A stretch of DNA of 64,000 bases from Struthidea cinerea (Eukaryota; Chordata; Aves; Passeriformes; Corcoracidae), in NCBI GenBank assembly GCA_013397865.1, contig VZTI01004612.1, forward strand, positions 80,962 through 144,961. Direction: 5' to 3'. Positions within the stretch are counted from its first letter, which is position 1, and each line of letters begins with the position of its first letter. Below are positions 21,401-32,185 of the stretch, piece after piece. A model generated the notes under the pieces. The model ran no database searches, was not told the origin of the DNA, and saw only the letters and a program-made list of their open reading frames with translations. The position numbers and the translations under genes were made by a program.

Positions 21401-24400
21401 CAAGGACCCCTCACCACACCTGTCCTTGTCCCAGCTCTGCAGCTCCCAAAGGACCCATGGAGTCCTGATCGCACTGGGGTGTGTGCTCATGCCTCAGTTT
21501 CCCCAGCAGCACCACCACAGCCATTCGCATGTTCCGGGCAGCCACTCACAGTCATCCAGGTCAAGCAGGGAGATCTCCTTGGGGCCGGCCTTGCTGCTGG
21601 GGGGCTGCAGGGGGGCAGAGATGGGGGGTTCAATAGGTGGTCCAAGTATCCCTGTGCTGCCCCCCATCCCAGCCCATCCCAGCCCTCACCGCCTTCCTCC
21701 GCTTGGCCTCTGCCTCGGAGCCCGAGTCAGAGCCGGAGGAGCTGCTCTCAGAGGTGCTGGCCTCCTCTGATGAGGTTTCGGCACGGCCCTTCCTCCCCTG
21801 CGGGGCCTTCTTCTTCTTGGCCTTCTTTGCCCCTTCCTCCTCCTCCTCTTCCTCGCTGGGGCTGCAGGGAGAGCCCAGCTCAGGGGGCTGGGGTGGGGGT
21901 TTCACTGGGAGCACCCCCCCGCCTTCCCAGGGGGTACCTGCCCACGCTCCCCGAGACTGCTTTATGGGAACCTTCCTTGTCCTTCCTCTTCGGCCTCTTC
22001 TCCTCTTCCTCCTCCTTGTCCTCTGACTGCTCCCCGCTATCTTCCTCCTCCTCTTCTTCCTCCTCCTCCTCGCTGCCAGAGCTGGAGCTGCCAGAGCTGC
22101 TGCTGCCACTCTCTTCGCTGCCGGACTCGGGCTCTGCGGGGGCACAGCTCAGCCCTGCTGCTGTGTCCCACCACATTCCCCCATCTCCCACTTCATCCCA
22201 CTACATCCTCCCTCCTCCACTGCATCCCCACACCTGCTGCTGCCTCTCCACTGCATCCTCCCACTGCATCCCTGCATAGTCCCACTGCATGCCCACTGCC
22301 CACCACTGCATCCCTCCACACCTCCTGTCATGTCCCTCCTGTGATGGGGTGTCCCCACTCTCATGACCCCTGTGCAATGCCCCACCATTGTGGCACCTGC
22401 CTGATGACCACAGTGACCACTGCCCAGTGTCTCATGCCATCAGGTCCTCACCACTGTCTGCCGACTCTGTGGGCCCTGACTCGCCCTCTGAGTCAGAGTA
22501 GAAAGGCTTCTCCACCTTCTCCTTCCTCTTCTCCCGGCTGGTGCACTTGGTCCACTCAGGAACCTGCTGGCATAGGGTTGATGGAGCAGGGCCAGCACCC
22601 ATGACTGGGGGATCCAAACAGCCACCCTTGTTCCCCCATCCCCAAGTGGATGTGTGAGCACTAGGGAGGGAACGGGGGCAGGTGAGCAGTACCTGGGCAC
22701 CTTCTGGGGCTCTTCCAAGAACTTGAGACAGTGTCCCACACCTTGGCCCCTCCTCCCCCCCCATGCACCCAGGGTGCTCCACGCACCTCCACATTCCTCA
22801 CTGAGGGGTCAGGGGCCTCGTCCGGCCAGTCGGGCAGCTCCTGGTAGCCCACAGCCTTAGCGTTGAGCAGATGGGACAGGGAACCCAGTTGGAAATGGTC
22901 CCGATCTACAACGAGGTGAGAGGAGGCAGCAACTCAGGGACAGCTATGCAGCATTGTGGTGACAGCTGGCCCCGTGTCCCAATGCCCCATGACCAGGGAT
23001 GGGTACCTTTGAAGGAGGACTCCAAGATGGGAGCCGGTTTTTGGGCCAGGAAGAGCTTCTTGGCATACTTATTGAGGGCCCCGCTCTTCTCGGTGGGCAC
23101 GATGAGCTGGCGGATGAAGCGAGCCCGGTCGCGGATGTCATAATTCTGATCGTACTTGGCCAAGTTGAGGACGTACTGGGTCAGCAGCTTGCTCTGTGGC
23201 AGAGAACATGCTCAGGGCCAGCCTCTCTCTCCCTGACAGGGAAACTGAGGCACACCCTAGGATCACATCCCCGGTACCTGCTTGGAGTTGGTCAGGTAGA
23301 GCTTAGCTGCCAGATTGATGACCTGCAGCTTGACGATGTCCTCCTCGTTGGTGAAGGACTTGGCCATCTTGCGCAGCACATCAGGCGCAATCTTGGGCAC
23401 GTGCTCGCAGTACTCGCCGATGAGCCACAGGATGCTGGCCCGCGCCATTGGCACCTGTGAAATGCCCTCAGACATGTGGCACTGCTGCCATCCCCTGCTC
23501 CTGTGGGTCAGCAACGCCCCAACCCACCTGGATGTTGTCCGTGAGCTTGGCCATGTGCTTGATGATCTCACTGTGCTGGGCGGGCTGCATCTGCAGCAGC
23601 TTTTTGATGACCACCACGGATTCAGCCACCACCAGCTCTGCAGGCAGAGACCTGGCCTCAGCGAGGCCCTGCCCTGAGAGCAACGGAGCTCCCATTTCAC
23701 CCCTGCCGTGTGCACTCACCATCCCTGTTGGAGAGGAGCTGGACCAGGCCATTGAGGCAGGTGTCCCGCACCTTCCCGATGTTGGTAGCACAGCGCCCGA
23801 TGGCTTGGATGGTGGCCGCCACAAAGTCCTTGTCCATGCTGCGGATGTAGGTCTGCACAGGCATGGAGGGCACACATGACATGTCACCCCTGTGCCAGTG
23901 CCGGGCATCCCCCCTGCTGGTTGTCACACATTGGGGCTCTTTGGAACCGCTGGTGGGGTTGGCATGGCCTCAGCCCGCTCCTCCTGGAGGGGCTCTCCTC
24001 TGCCCCCTCCATGGTGGTGGTTTGGCACCAAGAGCCATGCCAGGGTGGCAGCCTCAGTATGGCCATCACATACCTGGAACTCCCGTAGGATGGTGGAGAT
24101 GTTGGTCTCATTGGCCAGGTTGGTGAGGACCTCCAGCTGCGGGAGAGAGGAAGAGATGGGCAGCGTAGGGGCATGGTGACAAGGGCACGGGGGCCTTGCT
24201 GTCCTCCTGTCCCCAGGGCATAAGGACAGCTGACCCAAGGAAAAGGCTCCATGAAGCCCCAAAGCCACCCCTGACAGATTCTGCTGTGTGTTTCCAGCTC
24301 ACCTTGAGGATCTTGATCTGTGTGGGGTCCGTGGAGCGGATGTAGAAACTCTTCAGGTAGGGCTCAAACATCCCCTGCATGCACAGCCAGCGACATTAGT

Positions 24401-27400
24401 GCCATCTCTGTCCCCCCACCTTGCCAAGGCCACCTCCAGGCTCTGGTGACCTTGCTGGCTAATCCTCATCTCGCTCCAGAGTCAACAGGGCCAACTCCTC
24501 CCACACCAAGTCTGAGACTCACCCGTCGCTTGATGGACATGGTGGCCACATTCTGCAGCACAACATACTGCACCTCGCTGTGGGGACAAAGAGGGGACCG
24601 CCGTCAGTGGGGCAGGGCCAGACACCCTCAGCAAGTCCCTGTGAATATGGGCCAGGACCCACCACCAGGCTGGTGCCACCAAGATGCTGTCACCCCATGT
24701 CTGGACTGGGCCAGCCCAAAAAGGCCTCCAACCTGATGTCCCTCCAGGGATGGGCTTTTTGGGGGTCTCTCACAGGGTCTTGGAGCTCCCCATGTGTTCC
24801 AACAACCGGGGTGGAGGGGTAGGAGACCACCGCAACCCCGGTGTCACAGACCTGTGACTCCGCAGGAGCCGTACCAGCGCCTTGGCAATGACTCCCACCT
24901 CTGCCTTGGGTGCCAGGTGGAAGTAGAGCTGTGCCACGGCCATCACCACCTATGGACACACACCCAAGTGTCACCTGGTGGGAATGGGGGACACCCTGAG
25001 GAATGGCCGTGTCCCCCAGTCCCACCCTCAGCACCTGGAGGTAGCCTGACCCTGAGGACACCCATTCCTGGGTGTCCCTCAAGCACCCCAGTGAGTCCTT
25101 GGCCATGGGGACATCATAAGCCCAGGCTGATGGACACCACCTGGGGGACAAACAGGGTGGGAGTGAGGGTCTCACCGCGGCGTTGCGGCTCTGCAGCAGG
25201 GGCTTGGTGTTGCGCAGGAGCAGGCGGTGGTCGGGGTCCATGACGTAGGGCTTGCGCTTGGCCAAGGAGGCTGCCTCTGCCTTGGCGTCCTTGGTGTCCT
25301 CCTCCTCGGAGCCATAGAAAGCCTTCTCAGTGTTCTCCTCCAGCAAGGACTCCTGCTGGCAGTGGGACTCTTTGCATCCCCAAGAGCACACCCCCTTCAC
25401 CTTGGGGTGTCCTGGTGGCTCCCAGGCCACCCCAAGGCTATCAGGGCATCCTGTGCTCTGAACTTACGTTCTGGTTGGGACTGAGGAACTGGGTGCGGGC
25501 ATAGCGGGTCAGCATGTTGATGATGACCACCTGCCCCCACTCCTCCACATCGATGAGCAGGTTGCAGAGCTTGCGGTAGTTCTTGTGGATGAGGTCTATG
25601 CGCTCTGGGCACACCTCCTCGAATGCCATTACCACGCTGCCAGCCACCAGCTGCGGAGGGAAAGCCCGGGGTGACTCACTGGAGTGGTGGCATCATCAAC
25701 AAGATGCTGGTTTGGTGGGGATGGTGGCATCTCCGTGAGGGTGCTGGTTTAGTGGGCAACCCTTCCTTGTAGGGATGCCAGCTCAGTGGAGTTGGTGGAT
25801 TCCCCATGAGGATGTTGGCCTGTTAGGGACAGCAGCACTCCCACAAGGATGCCAGCTCTCCAGGGGTGGCTTCATCCTCACAAGGACACCAATTTGGTGG
25901 GAACATCTGCATTCCTGTGAGGATGCTGGATCCGTGGGGACAGTGGCATCCCCATGAGGATACCAGCCCTTTGGGGATGGCTGCATTCCCAAGATGACAC
26001 CAGTTTGGTGGGAACACCTCCATCCCCATGAGGACACCAGGCCAGTGATGTTCCCAGATTTAGAGGTGGGGGAGACACAGCAGCCTGCTCACCGTGGTCT
26101 TGTCCGCCAGCAGCTTCTCGATCACTTCAATGAGCTGGTCCTTCTGGTCTGAGTCGAGGCTGTGAGGGAGGAGCAGGGCAGGTGATGCTGGACCAAACTC
26201 CTCCCCATCCCTGCCTGTACCAAACAGCCAAGACCCTTATTGGTATACCCTAAATTTAGCAGCTAAGCCCCGCCATTACCTGTACAGCTTGGGGATGGCA
26301 TGGGCGGCCGTCTTGCGCACGTACGGGGACATGTCCGAGGCGGCCTCCTTGATGGCCAACATCATGATGGGCACGATGATGGGCACGCGGATGCTGGACA
26401 GGACCCGCAGGGCGCTGGCGCGGATCAGCTGGTTGGGGTCCTGTGGGGACATGTGGGGGGCTGCCGTGCATCTCTGTGGGGGGCTCAGTGCTCCCCCAGA
26501 CCTCCCCTGGGTCCCCAAACCAGCCCACCTTGAGTCCTCGCTGGAAGGTGGAGATGGAGAGCAGGGCCAGATCCTGCTGCTCCTCTGCATAGCGCACCAG
26601 GTACACGTACACCAGCTTTTTCACCTGCAGGGTGAAGGTGCCACCTCAGAGCCCGCCAAAACCCAGCCAATCCCCAAAACTCTCCTACAGGGAAAGTTCC
26701 AGACCCTGGGATGCTGCCAGGGCCACCCAAGATCTTCCTCACCTCAATGTTCTTGCAGGCAACGTTTTTCACCACAGCTGGGAAGAGATCAGAGGCGTTT
26801 TTACCCCGGGCAATCATCTAGGGGGAAAAGAAGTGGTGTGACACCGGGCAGCGGGCATGGCAGGGGCCGGTACAACATGACACAGCTCGGTACCAGCAGT
26901 GGTCCCCACCAGTGACAGCAGCACCCACCGCCACAATCCTCTTCATGGCCTCCAGCTTGAGTGAATCCTTGTTGCTGTCAAGCATCTCCTTGAGGTCATC
27001 ATGCCTGAACCACACCAGGGGGAAAAAAATTCCCATTTTCACATTTTTACCTCGTTTTAGTCCTTTTTTTCTGCTCCCAGCCTGCCATCAGGCCAGCAAT
27101 CCAACCCTTCATCATGAAATATTTATGGGGACAGGAGTTGGGTTACAGCCAGGTGAAAGAGGAACCGGAGGGACTGGCATGGTGCTGGCACCCAGCGCCA
27201 TCCCCATCCCAGGCACTGGGACAAGAACCCCATCCCATTCTGGCTGTGGTTGTCACCCTGCATTGTCCCTAAAACACAGGTGCCCATCAGCAGCTCCATC
27301 CTGGCTTGGCTGGGTGTCCCTTGTCCCCTCATGGACATAGTGGCATGGATGTGCCCGCATGCCCCGATGAAAAGCCCTTTCCCGGTCCCCTCCCGGGACT

Positions 27401-30018
27401 AGGAAAATGCCACCAGCCTTTTGTGAAGTTGTCACCACTGTCCTCTTTTCTCAGGGACACTGGTCCCCCCCCAAACTGGGGGCACCTGCAAGGCTGCGTC
27501 TACCTGCAGCAGCCGAGGGTGACACCCATGGGGTGACGCTTGGCCAGAGCCACCATCACCAGAGATTCCGGGGGGGGCTCCTCAGGGGAGTCTTACCGCG
27601 GCGGTGGCCCGGTGCCAGTGTCCACTGCGGGCTCGGTGCCGGCGAGTGGCCGCAGCTCATCGGCTCGCAGGGCGCTGTAGCAGGTGGGTTGTCCAGCCTC
27701 GGTGGCCAGCACTGGACTTGTCACCTCCTCAGCCACATCACCACCCTCTGGTGTTTTCGGCCAGCCAGCCGGGCCCACCGGTAGCTGCCGCAGCAGCTTC
27801 TGCACTGGCGGCAAGGACATCATGGCTTTGGCTGGGGGTAGTGGCCCTGGGGATGGTGACAGGGCTGTGGCCCCGCTCCTCTGCCAGCACAGCCGGCTGA
27901 AACCTGATGCCGTGGTTGGGGTTGGGTTGCAGCCTCGATCAGGACGCCCTTCCCAGTGGATGAGGCCAACTTGGGATGTCACATCCGAAGTGACATCTGA
28001 CCTGCAGTTGGGGCTTGGGGACACTGCAGGGAACTCCTTCCCCAGTGCTGAGTGGCTCAGTCCTGGGCAGGGAACGCACATCATGGTGGGACACCCGCCT
28101 AGGTGGTAGGGTGGCACGATGGGGAACCTGTGGGTGTCCCACCTGGGTGGTGGGGTCACACTTGGTGCATTTGTCTTGCCCCATGTGCCATGGATGCCAT
28201 GGATGGCTCACAGGAGTGGTGACAGACATGGTGTGGCTCTGGTGAAGGGCAGCATGCAGATTATAGGGACACTGTGGATGTGGGGGACACTGCCAGGAGG
28301 TCAGGAGTGAGAGGACACTGCCGTGAGGGCGGTGACACTGCCAGAGTGGGAAACACTGATGGCAGATCACTGAGGTAACCTGAACAGACCAGGGGACACA
28401 GCCAGGGTGTCAGGGCTGTGGGATGCTGCCAGAGTGGGGGACACTGCCCGTGGGGGTCAGGGGACACTGGCAGACGTGGGGAGCAGGGCCAGAAGACGTT
28501 GCCAAGGAGGGGTCAGAGAGGGGGAGACTTGGCCAAACTGAGGGACACTGCCAGGGGCTCATGGGAGGGACACACATTCTGAGATCAGGACACTGCCAGT
28601 GGGTCATGGATAGAGGGCACTGCCAGACTGGAGGACACTGCCAGTGGATCAGAGTTGGGGGAAACTGTCATACTGGGGGACACAGCCAGGGGTAGGGAGT
28701 GTGACACTGCCCAGGGGTCAGGAAAGGGGGGGGGGGACACTATGAGATGGGGATACTGCTAGCAGGTCATGGATGGAGGGCACATCCAGAGTGGGGGACA
28801 GTGCCAGGGGCTCAGGACTGGGCGGGCACTGTCATGCTGGGGGACATTGCCAGGGTATCAGAGAGAAGGGGACACTGCCAGGGGTTCAGGGAAGGGGGGA
28901 CCCAGTGAGATGGGGACACTGCCAGCACGTCACAAATCAGGGACACATCCAGATGGGAGACACTCTTTAGCATTAGGGAGGAATAGAGGGAGAGGGGACA
29001 CTGCCAGACTGGGGACACTGCCAAGAGGTCAGGATGGGGTACACATTCAAAGTGGGGGACACTGCCAGGGAATCAGGACTGGAGGGACACTGTAATAACG
29101 GAGGATACTACCACAGGGGCAGGGATGGAGGGGACACTGCTGGATGGGGGGACACGGCCAGAGGGAGAGAGAGTGACGCTTCAGACAGTGATTTCCTGCT
29201 GGGGCATCAGGGAGGGGGGGATACTGCCAGAGTGGGGGACACTGACACAGTAGGGAGGGCAATGAGACATTCCTGCAGCTCCAGGAGCACACACCCCACC
29301 CCGTCCCTCTTCACCCCTGCCCCCCAGCAGCCTCCCCCACGNGCGATGGGGGGGTGTCAGCTCAGGAGAGCCACAGGAGCCAGCAGATCCCGTGGGGGGA
29401 ACACCGTGCCCGGGATGCCCCATCCTGAGGGCGGGAGGTTCAAGGGGGGTCCCTGCACATCTCCCTCAACCACACCATCTCCAAAATCCCGCGGTGTTCC
29501 CACAAAACCCTGTCCGGCCTTTGCAACCTGCAATGACGGTGGCGGCGACGTGACCGCATCCCCTGTCCCCATCCCTGACCCCATCCCCATCCTTATCCCT
29601 ACCCACATCCCCATCACCATCCTCATCCACATTCCCGTCCCTGTCCCCGTCCCCACGCCNNNNNNNNNNNNNNNNNNNNNNNNNNNNNNNNNNNNNNNNN
29701 NNNNNNNNNNNNNNNNNNNNNNNNNNNNNNNNNNNNNNNNNNNNNNNNNNNNNNNNNNNNNNNNNNNNNNNNNNNNNNNNNNNNNNNNNNNNNNNNNNNN
29801 NNNNNNNNNNNNNNNNNNNNNNNNNNNNNNNNNNNCGGCGAAGGCCTGCGGTGGCGGCCACACGGGCAGGCCCGTCCTTGTCCCCTGTGCCCGCATTGTC
29901 CCCACCTCTTGTAGTCGGAGGAGAAGATGCCGCCGCTGGCGGGGTCGTGGCCGTACTCGGGCTCGCCCAGGCTGGAGGAGCCGCCCTTCTCCTCGCCGTA
30001 GGCCGGGCTGGCGGCCAT
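18474..30018 (-). CDS. AP3B2: AP-3 complex subunit beta-2, complete, 27 coding exons
   Basis: Neuronal large subunit of the AP-3 adaptor, which sorts cargo from endosomes to synaptic-vesicle and lysosome-related compartments. Exons 5'-3': 30018-29906, 27004-26929, 26817-26743, 26624-26529, 26440-26280, 26159-26093, 25650-25468, 25352-25176, 24949-24852, 24577-24523, 24374-24303, 24136-24074, 23852-23720, 23637-23528, 23454-23278, 23193-23007, 22906-22787, 22563-22452, 22133-21938, 21861-21690, 21604-21550, 20848-20742, 20610-20379, 20284-20200, 19763-19666, 18993-18855, 18624-18474. All junctions keep phase. The product is about 1,102 residues: helical-solenoid trunk (about 38-640), Glu/Ser/Lys-rich hinge (about 690-830), and ear domain ending DIIQALAQ. 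Landmarks include EYGHDPASGGIFSSDYKR and VYVYLVRYAEEQQDLALLSI. Exon 17 is 120 nt where 119 is expected: an extra T (22,859) gives a stop after LLNA. AP3B2 rather than AP3B1 is inferred from the N-terminus and overall match. Confidence 0.95.
20890..21310. repeat. Minisatellite, 56-bp unit, in AP3B2 intron 21
   Basis: Tandem CATGGGGACA-type sub-repeats of about 18-19 bp form a 56-bp higher-order unit. The word GGCATTGTCCCATGGG recurs at exactly 56-bp spacing from about 21,055. The repeat explains long spurious frames on both strands here. Confidence 0.9.
21690..22133 (-). other. AP3B2: AP3B2 hinge-encoding exons 19-20
   Basis: These two exons (22,133-21,938 and 21,861-21,690) encode the flexible hinge: alternating Ser/Gly blocks, a run of ten Glu, then Lys/Arg-rich and Ser-rich blocks. 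The hinge of beta-3 subunits is phosphorylated and links trunk to ear. GAG/GAA and TCC/AGC codon runs make it repeat-like, and antisense reading gives Ser/Leu-rich frames that are not genes. Confidence 0.85.
25690..26060. repeat. Minisatellite in AP3B2 intron 6
   Basis: Degenerate tandem units of roughly 45 bp built around GGTGGGAACATCTGCATCCC and CCATGAGGATGCCAG, between AP3B2 exons 7 and 6. No coding content. Confidence 0.75.
28240..29260. repeat. Long minisatellite in AP3B2 intron 1 (GGGACACTGCCAG units)
   Basis: About 1 kb of degenerate tandem units of roughly 36-40 bp, each with GGGGACACTGCCAG followed by variable GGTCAGG or GAGTGG. It occupies the middle of the 2.9-kb first intron. Confidence 0.85.
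29555..29659. repeat. CCCCATCC-type short tandem repeat abutting a gap
   Basis: Imperfect hexamer-like units (CCCCATCCCT, CCCCATCACC, CATTCCCGTCC) run up to the gap at 29,660. The gap is probably an unresolved extension of this array. Confidence 0.75.
29660..29835. other. Assembly gap in AP3B2 intron 1
   Basis: 176 unresolved bases between the CCCCATCC repeat and the CpG-rich DNA around AP3B2 exon 1. It lies about 70 bp from the exon-1 splice donor, so intron-1 regulatory sequence may be missing. Confidence 0.95.
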
Positions 30019-30190
30019 GGCGGCGGGAGGGATGCGGGATGCGGGATGCGGGGGGGACGCGGGAACTGATGTCAGCGCGGGCGGGGACGCGCCCGGCCCC
30101 GGCCCCCGCCGGGGGCAGCGCCCGGCTGGATCGACCCCCGCCGCCGTCGGGACCGGGAGCGCGGGGGGGCTTTGCACCCCCAGAGGGGTC
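29836..30190 (-). promoter_or_regulatory. AP3B2: AP3B2 CpG-rich promoter, 5'UTR and first exon
   Basis: Very CpG-dense DNA surrounding the AP3B2 ATG (30,018-30,016) and reaching to about 30,190, where composition drops towards the AT-rich island. No TATA box is evident. The transcription start cannot be fixed by reading alone. Confidence 0.6.
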
Positions 30191-30329
30191 CCTGCCCCGC
30201 AGCCCCCGCACCTGCTCAGGTTTGGGAGCGGGACACGGGTGATTTTAGGAGGAGCAATGCTGGGGACATAGCTGTGATATAGGGACTGTCACTGAGCTCC
30301 CAGCCGCACGCATCATACCGGTCCCGAAT

Positions 30330-31250
30330 CATGAAAATCTATAATTACACTAATAGGCATTATTGTCTATGATTTTAATTAGACATATTTAAAATAGATT
30401 ACATTATAGTAAATAATGTTATATGTTCGGATGTTATATATTTTTGTATCATACTGTATTACATTATATTATTATTTTATACGTTATTATTTTATACATA
30501 ACACTGTGTGCAGTATACATGTTTACTTATATATCATATATCATATATAATTTATGTGTTCTATTACATGCTGCATACTATATACCATATATTGCATGTT
30601 ATTACATTACATTATAATATATTACAGATAGCATTAATTATGCAATACTATATATTTGCCATATTCAATCATACTGTATTATAGATAATCCAGAAACCAT
30701 TCTACATTCTACAGTTTATATACGATATAATATATGCAATATGTTACAATGTAATATGTTACATATGCAAAATGTTATACTATGTTATATTGCAGATTAG
30801 ATTAATTCTGTTATATAGTATATAGTACATAGTATATAATGTAGTATATATTGCATATTGTGTATTATATATTATCTACTGTATTATAAAATTCAATATT
30901 TTATTGTCTATATTCCACACAATAGTATATGTGCTGTATGATATCTGAATTATTATGTATAATATAGTAGGTATCGTATTAATTTATACTATTCTTATAG
31001 ATATTGTAGCTTATATTATATATTGTTATCAATAACATGATAGGTATTACCATATACTAGATATATTGTCATGTATTAACTATGCTACAGATGTTACTAA
31101 ATACAAATATATATATTAGATATTACTACAGAGATGACTATACACATGATGGTGTTTCATATATATTTTTATCTAACATATTACTATAAATTAAATCTAT
31201 TACAGATATCATTATTGATATTATTATAGTTGAGATTTTTGTTTCTTTGA
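30330..31250. repeat. AT-rich, TATA-dense low-complexity island
   Basis: About 0.9 kb composed mostly of A and T with TATATA, ATTATA and TTACATTATA words and almost no CpG. It lies between the CpG-rich AP3B2 promoter and the LRAT-like gene. No gene or clean tandem period was seen. It could act as a matrix attachment or DNA-unwinding segment, which is speculation. Confidence 0.7.
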
Positions 31251-31689
31251 TTTTTCCCAGGTACTTTATACTACTGGCTGTTATTCCCGCTATTATTTCT
31301 CCAGGCAGCTGACCAACCCTGGAGCTGGTGCGGATGGGGCAGCACTCACCCCATCGCACAGGAGTGAGGCAGCGAGGGAAAATGGCCATGGTTCAAGTAG
31401 CAGAATTGAATAAAGCATCTAATTAGTGGACAGCAATTAATCTCCAGCACGGAGAAAGGGGACACACCCACTCCAGCCCTCCCTGGGACCCTCCCTGGGA
31501 CCCCAACCCTGCTTGGGTCTCAGACCTGCCCTGGGGGCCCTGCTGCTCTCCTGGAGACCCCAACCCTCGGGAGACACAGAGAAGAGCCAGACACCACCTT
31601 CTTCCCCCCCCATAAACACTGATAAAGTCCCACTGGACATTCCCTGCTCCCTGCTGAGCTGCCCCAGCTCTTTCAGCTTCTTACGGGAA

Positions 31690-31965
31690 ATGCTGCAGAC
31701 CCTCGGTGGCCCTTTGTGGTGTCTCTCCAGTACGTCCCTGTCTCTCTCATACTGGAGAGCCCAGCACAGGACCCAGCACTCCAGGGCTGCCAGGATCACC
31801 ATGGGTTGATGACTCACTCCCCCCTCACTGCAGATACACTCTACCCCATCAACTGGACCAGTAATGAAGATGTTGACCAGGACTGGACACAGAGTTGGCC
31901 CCTGGGGTTCACCACCAGCCTCCAGCCAGACCTGATCCAGCCTTTTGGCCCAGCAGCCCACAGAA
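31690..31965 (-). mobile_element. CR1 LINE fragment (degenerate)
   Basis: On the minus strand a GEPQGPTLCPVLVNIFI-like reading matches the reverse-transcriptase block of CR1 elements (GxPQGSxLGPxLFNIFI). It is followed by DNA resembling the CR1 3' region (CTGTGCTGGGCTCTCCAGTATGA, given in part). Several changes break the frame, so it is a dead remnant. It lies downstream of the LRAT-like gene. Confidence 0.7.
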
Positions 31966-32157
31966 TATTCATTTTTATGCTCAAAATTAAATGCCAGCAA
32001 TGAAAGAGGCAGATGTTGTCTCAGGAGGCCATGGGGAGTGAAGAGCAGCCTCTCCCTTCAAGGTGTGTCAAGGTGGGACATCCCTTGACAGCAGCTTCTG
32101 GGAAAAGTGAGAAAACAACAAATCAAACAGGGCTGGCACAGGCTTTCCATGCAACTG

Positions 32158-32163
32158 TTTATT
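32158..32163 (-). terminator. Polyadenylation signal of the LRAT-like gene
   Basis: AATAAA on the minus strand, 22 nt beyond the stop codon at 32,186 (or 96 nt beyond the alternative stop at 32,260), implying a very short 3'UTR. Confidence 0.6.
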
Positions 32164-32185
32164 GCCACACAGGAGGATTGACAAA

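Noticed and set aside
21038..22279. 413-codon plus-strand open frame
   Set aside because: Its first part is the 56-bp minisatellite and its second part is the antisense of AP3B2 hinge exons 19-20. No independent gene signal.
28240..29260. Regularly spaced repeats resembling a CRISPR array
   Set aside because: Units are degenerate with no unique spacers and lie in a vertebrate intron; an ordinary minisatellite.
18474..30018. AP3B1 as the identity of the AP-3 beta gene
   Set aside because: The N-terminal EYGHDPASGGIFSSDYKR reading, ear-domain sequence and CPEB1 neighbour fit AP3B2.
29034..30242. 402-codon plus-strand frame running through Ns
   Set aside because: Combines a minisatellite, an assembly gap and antisense of AP3B2 exon 1.
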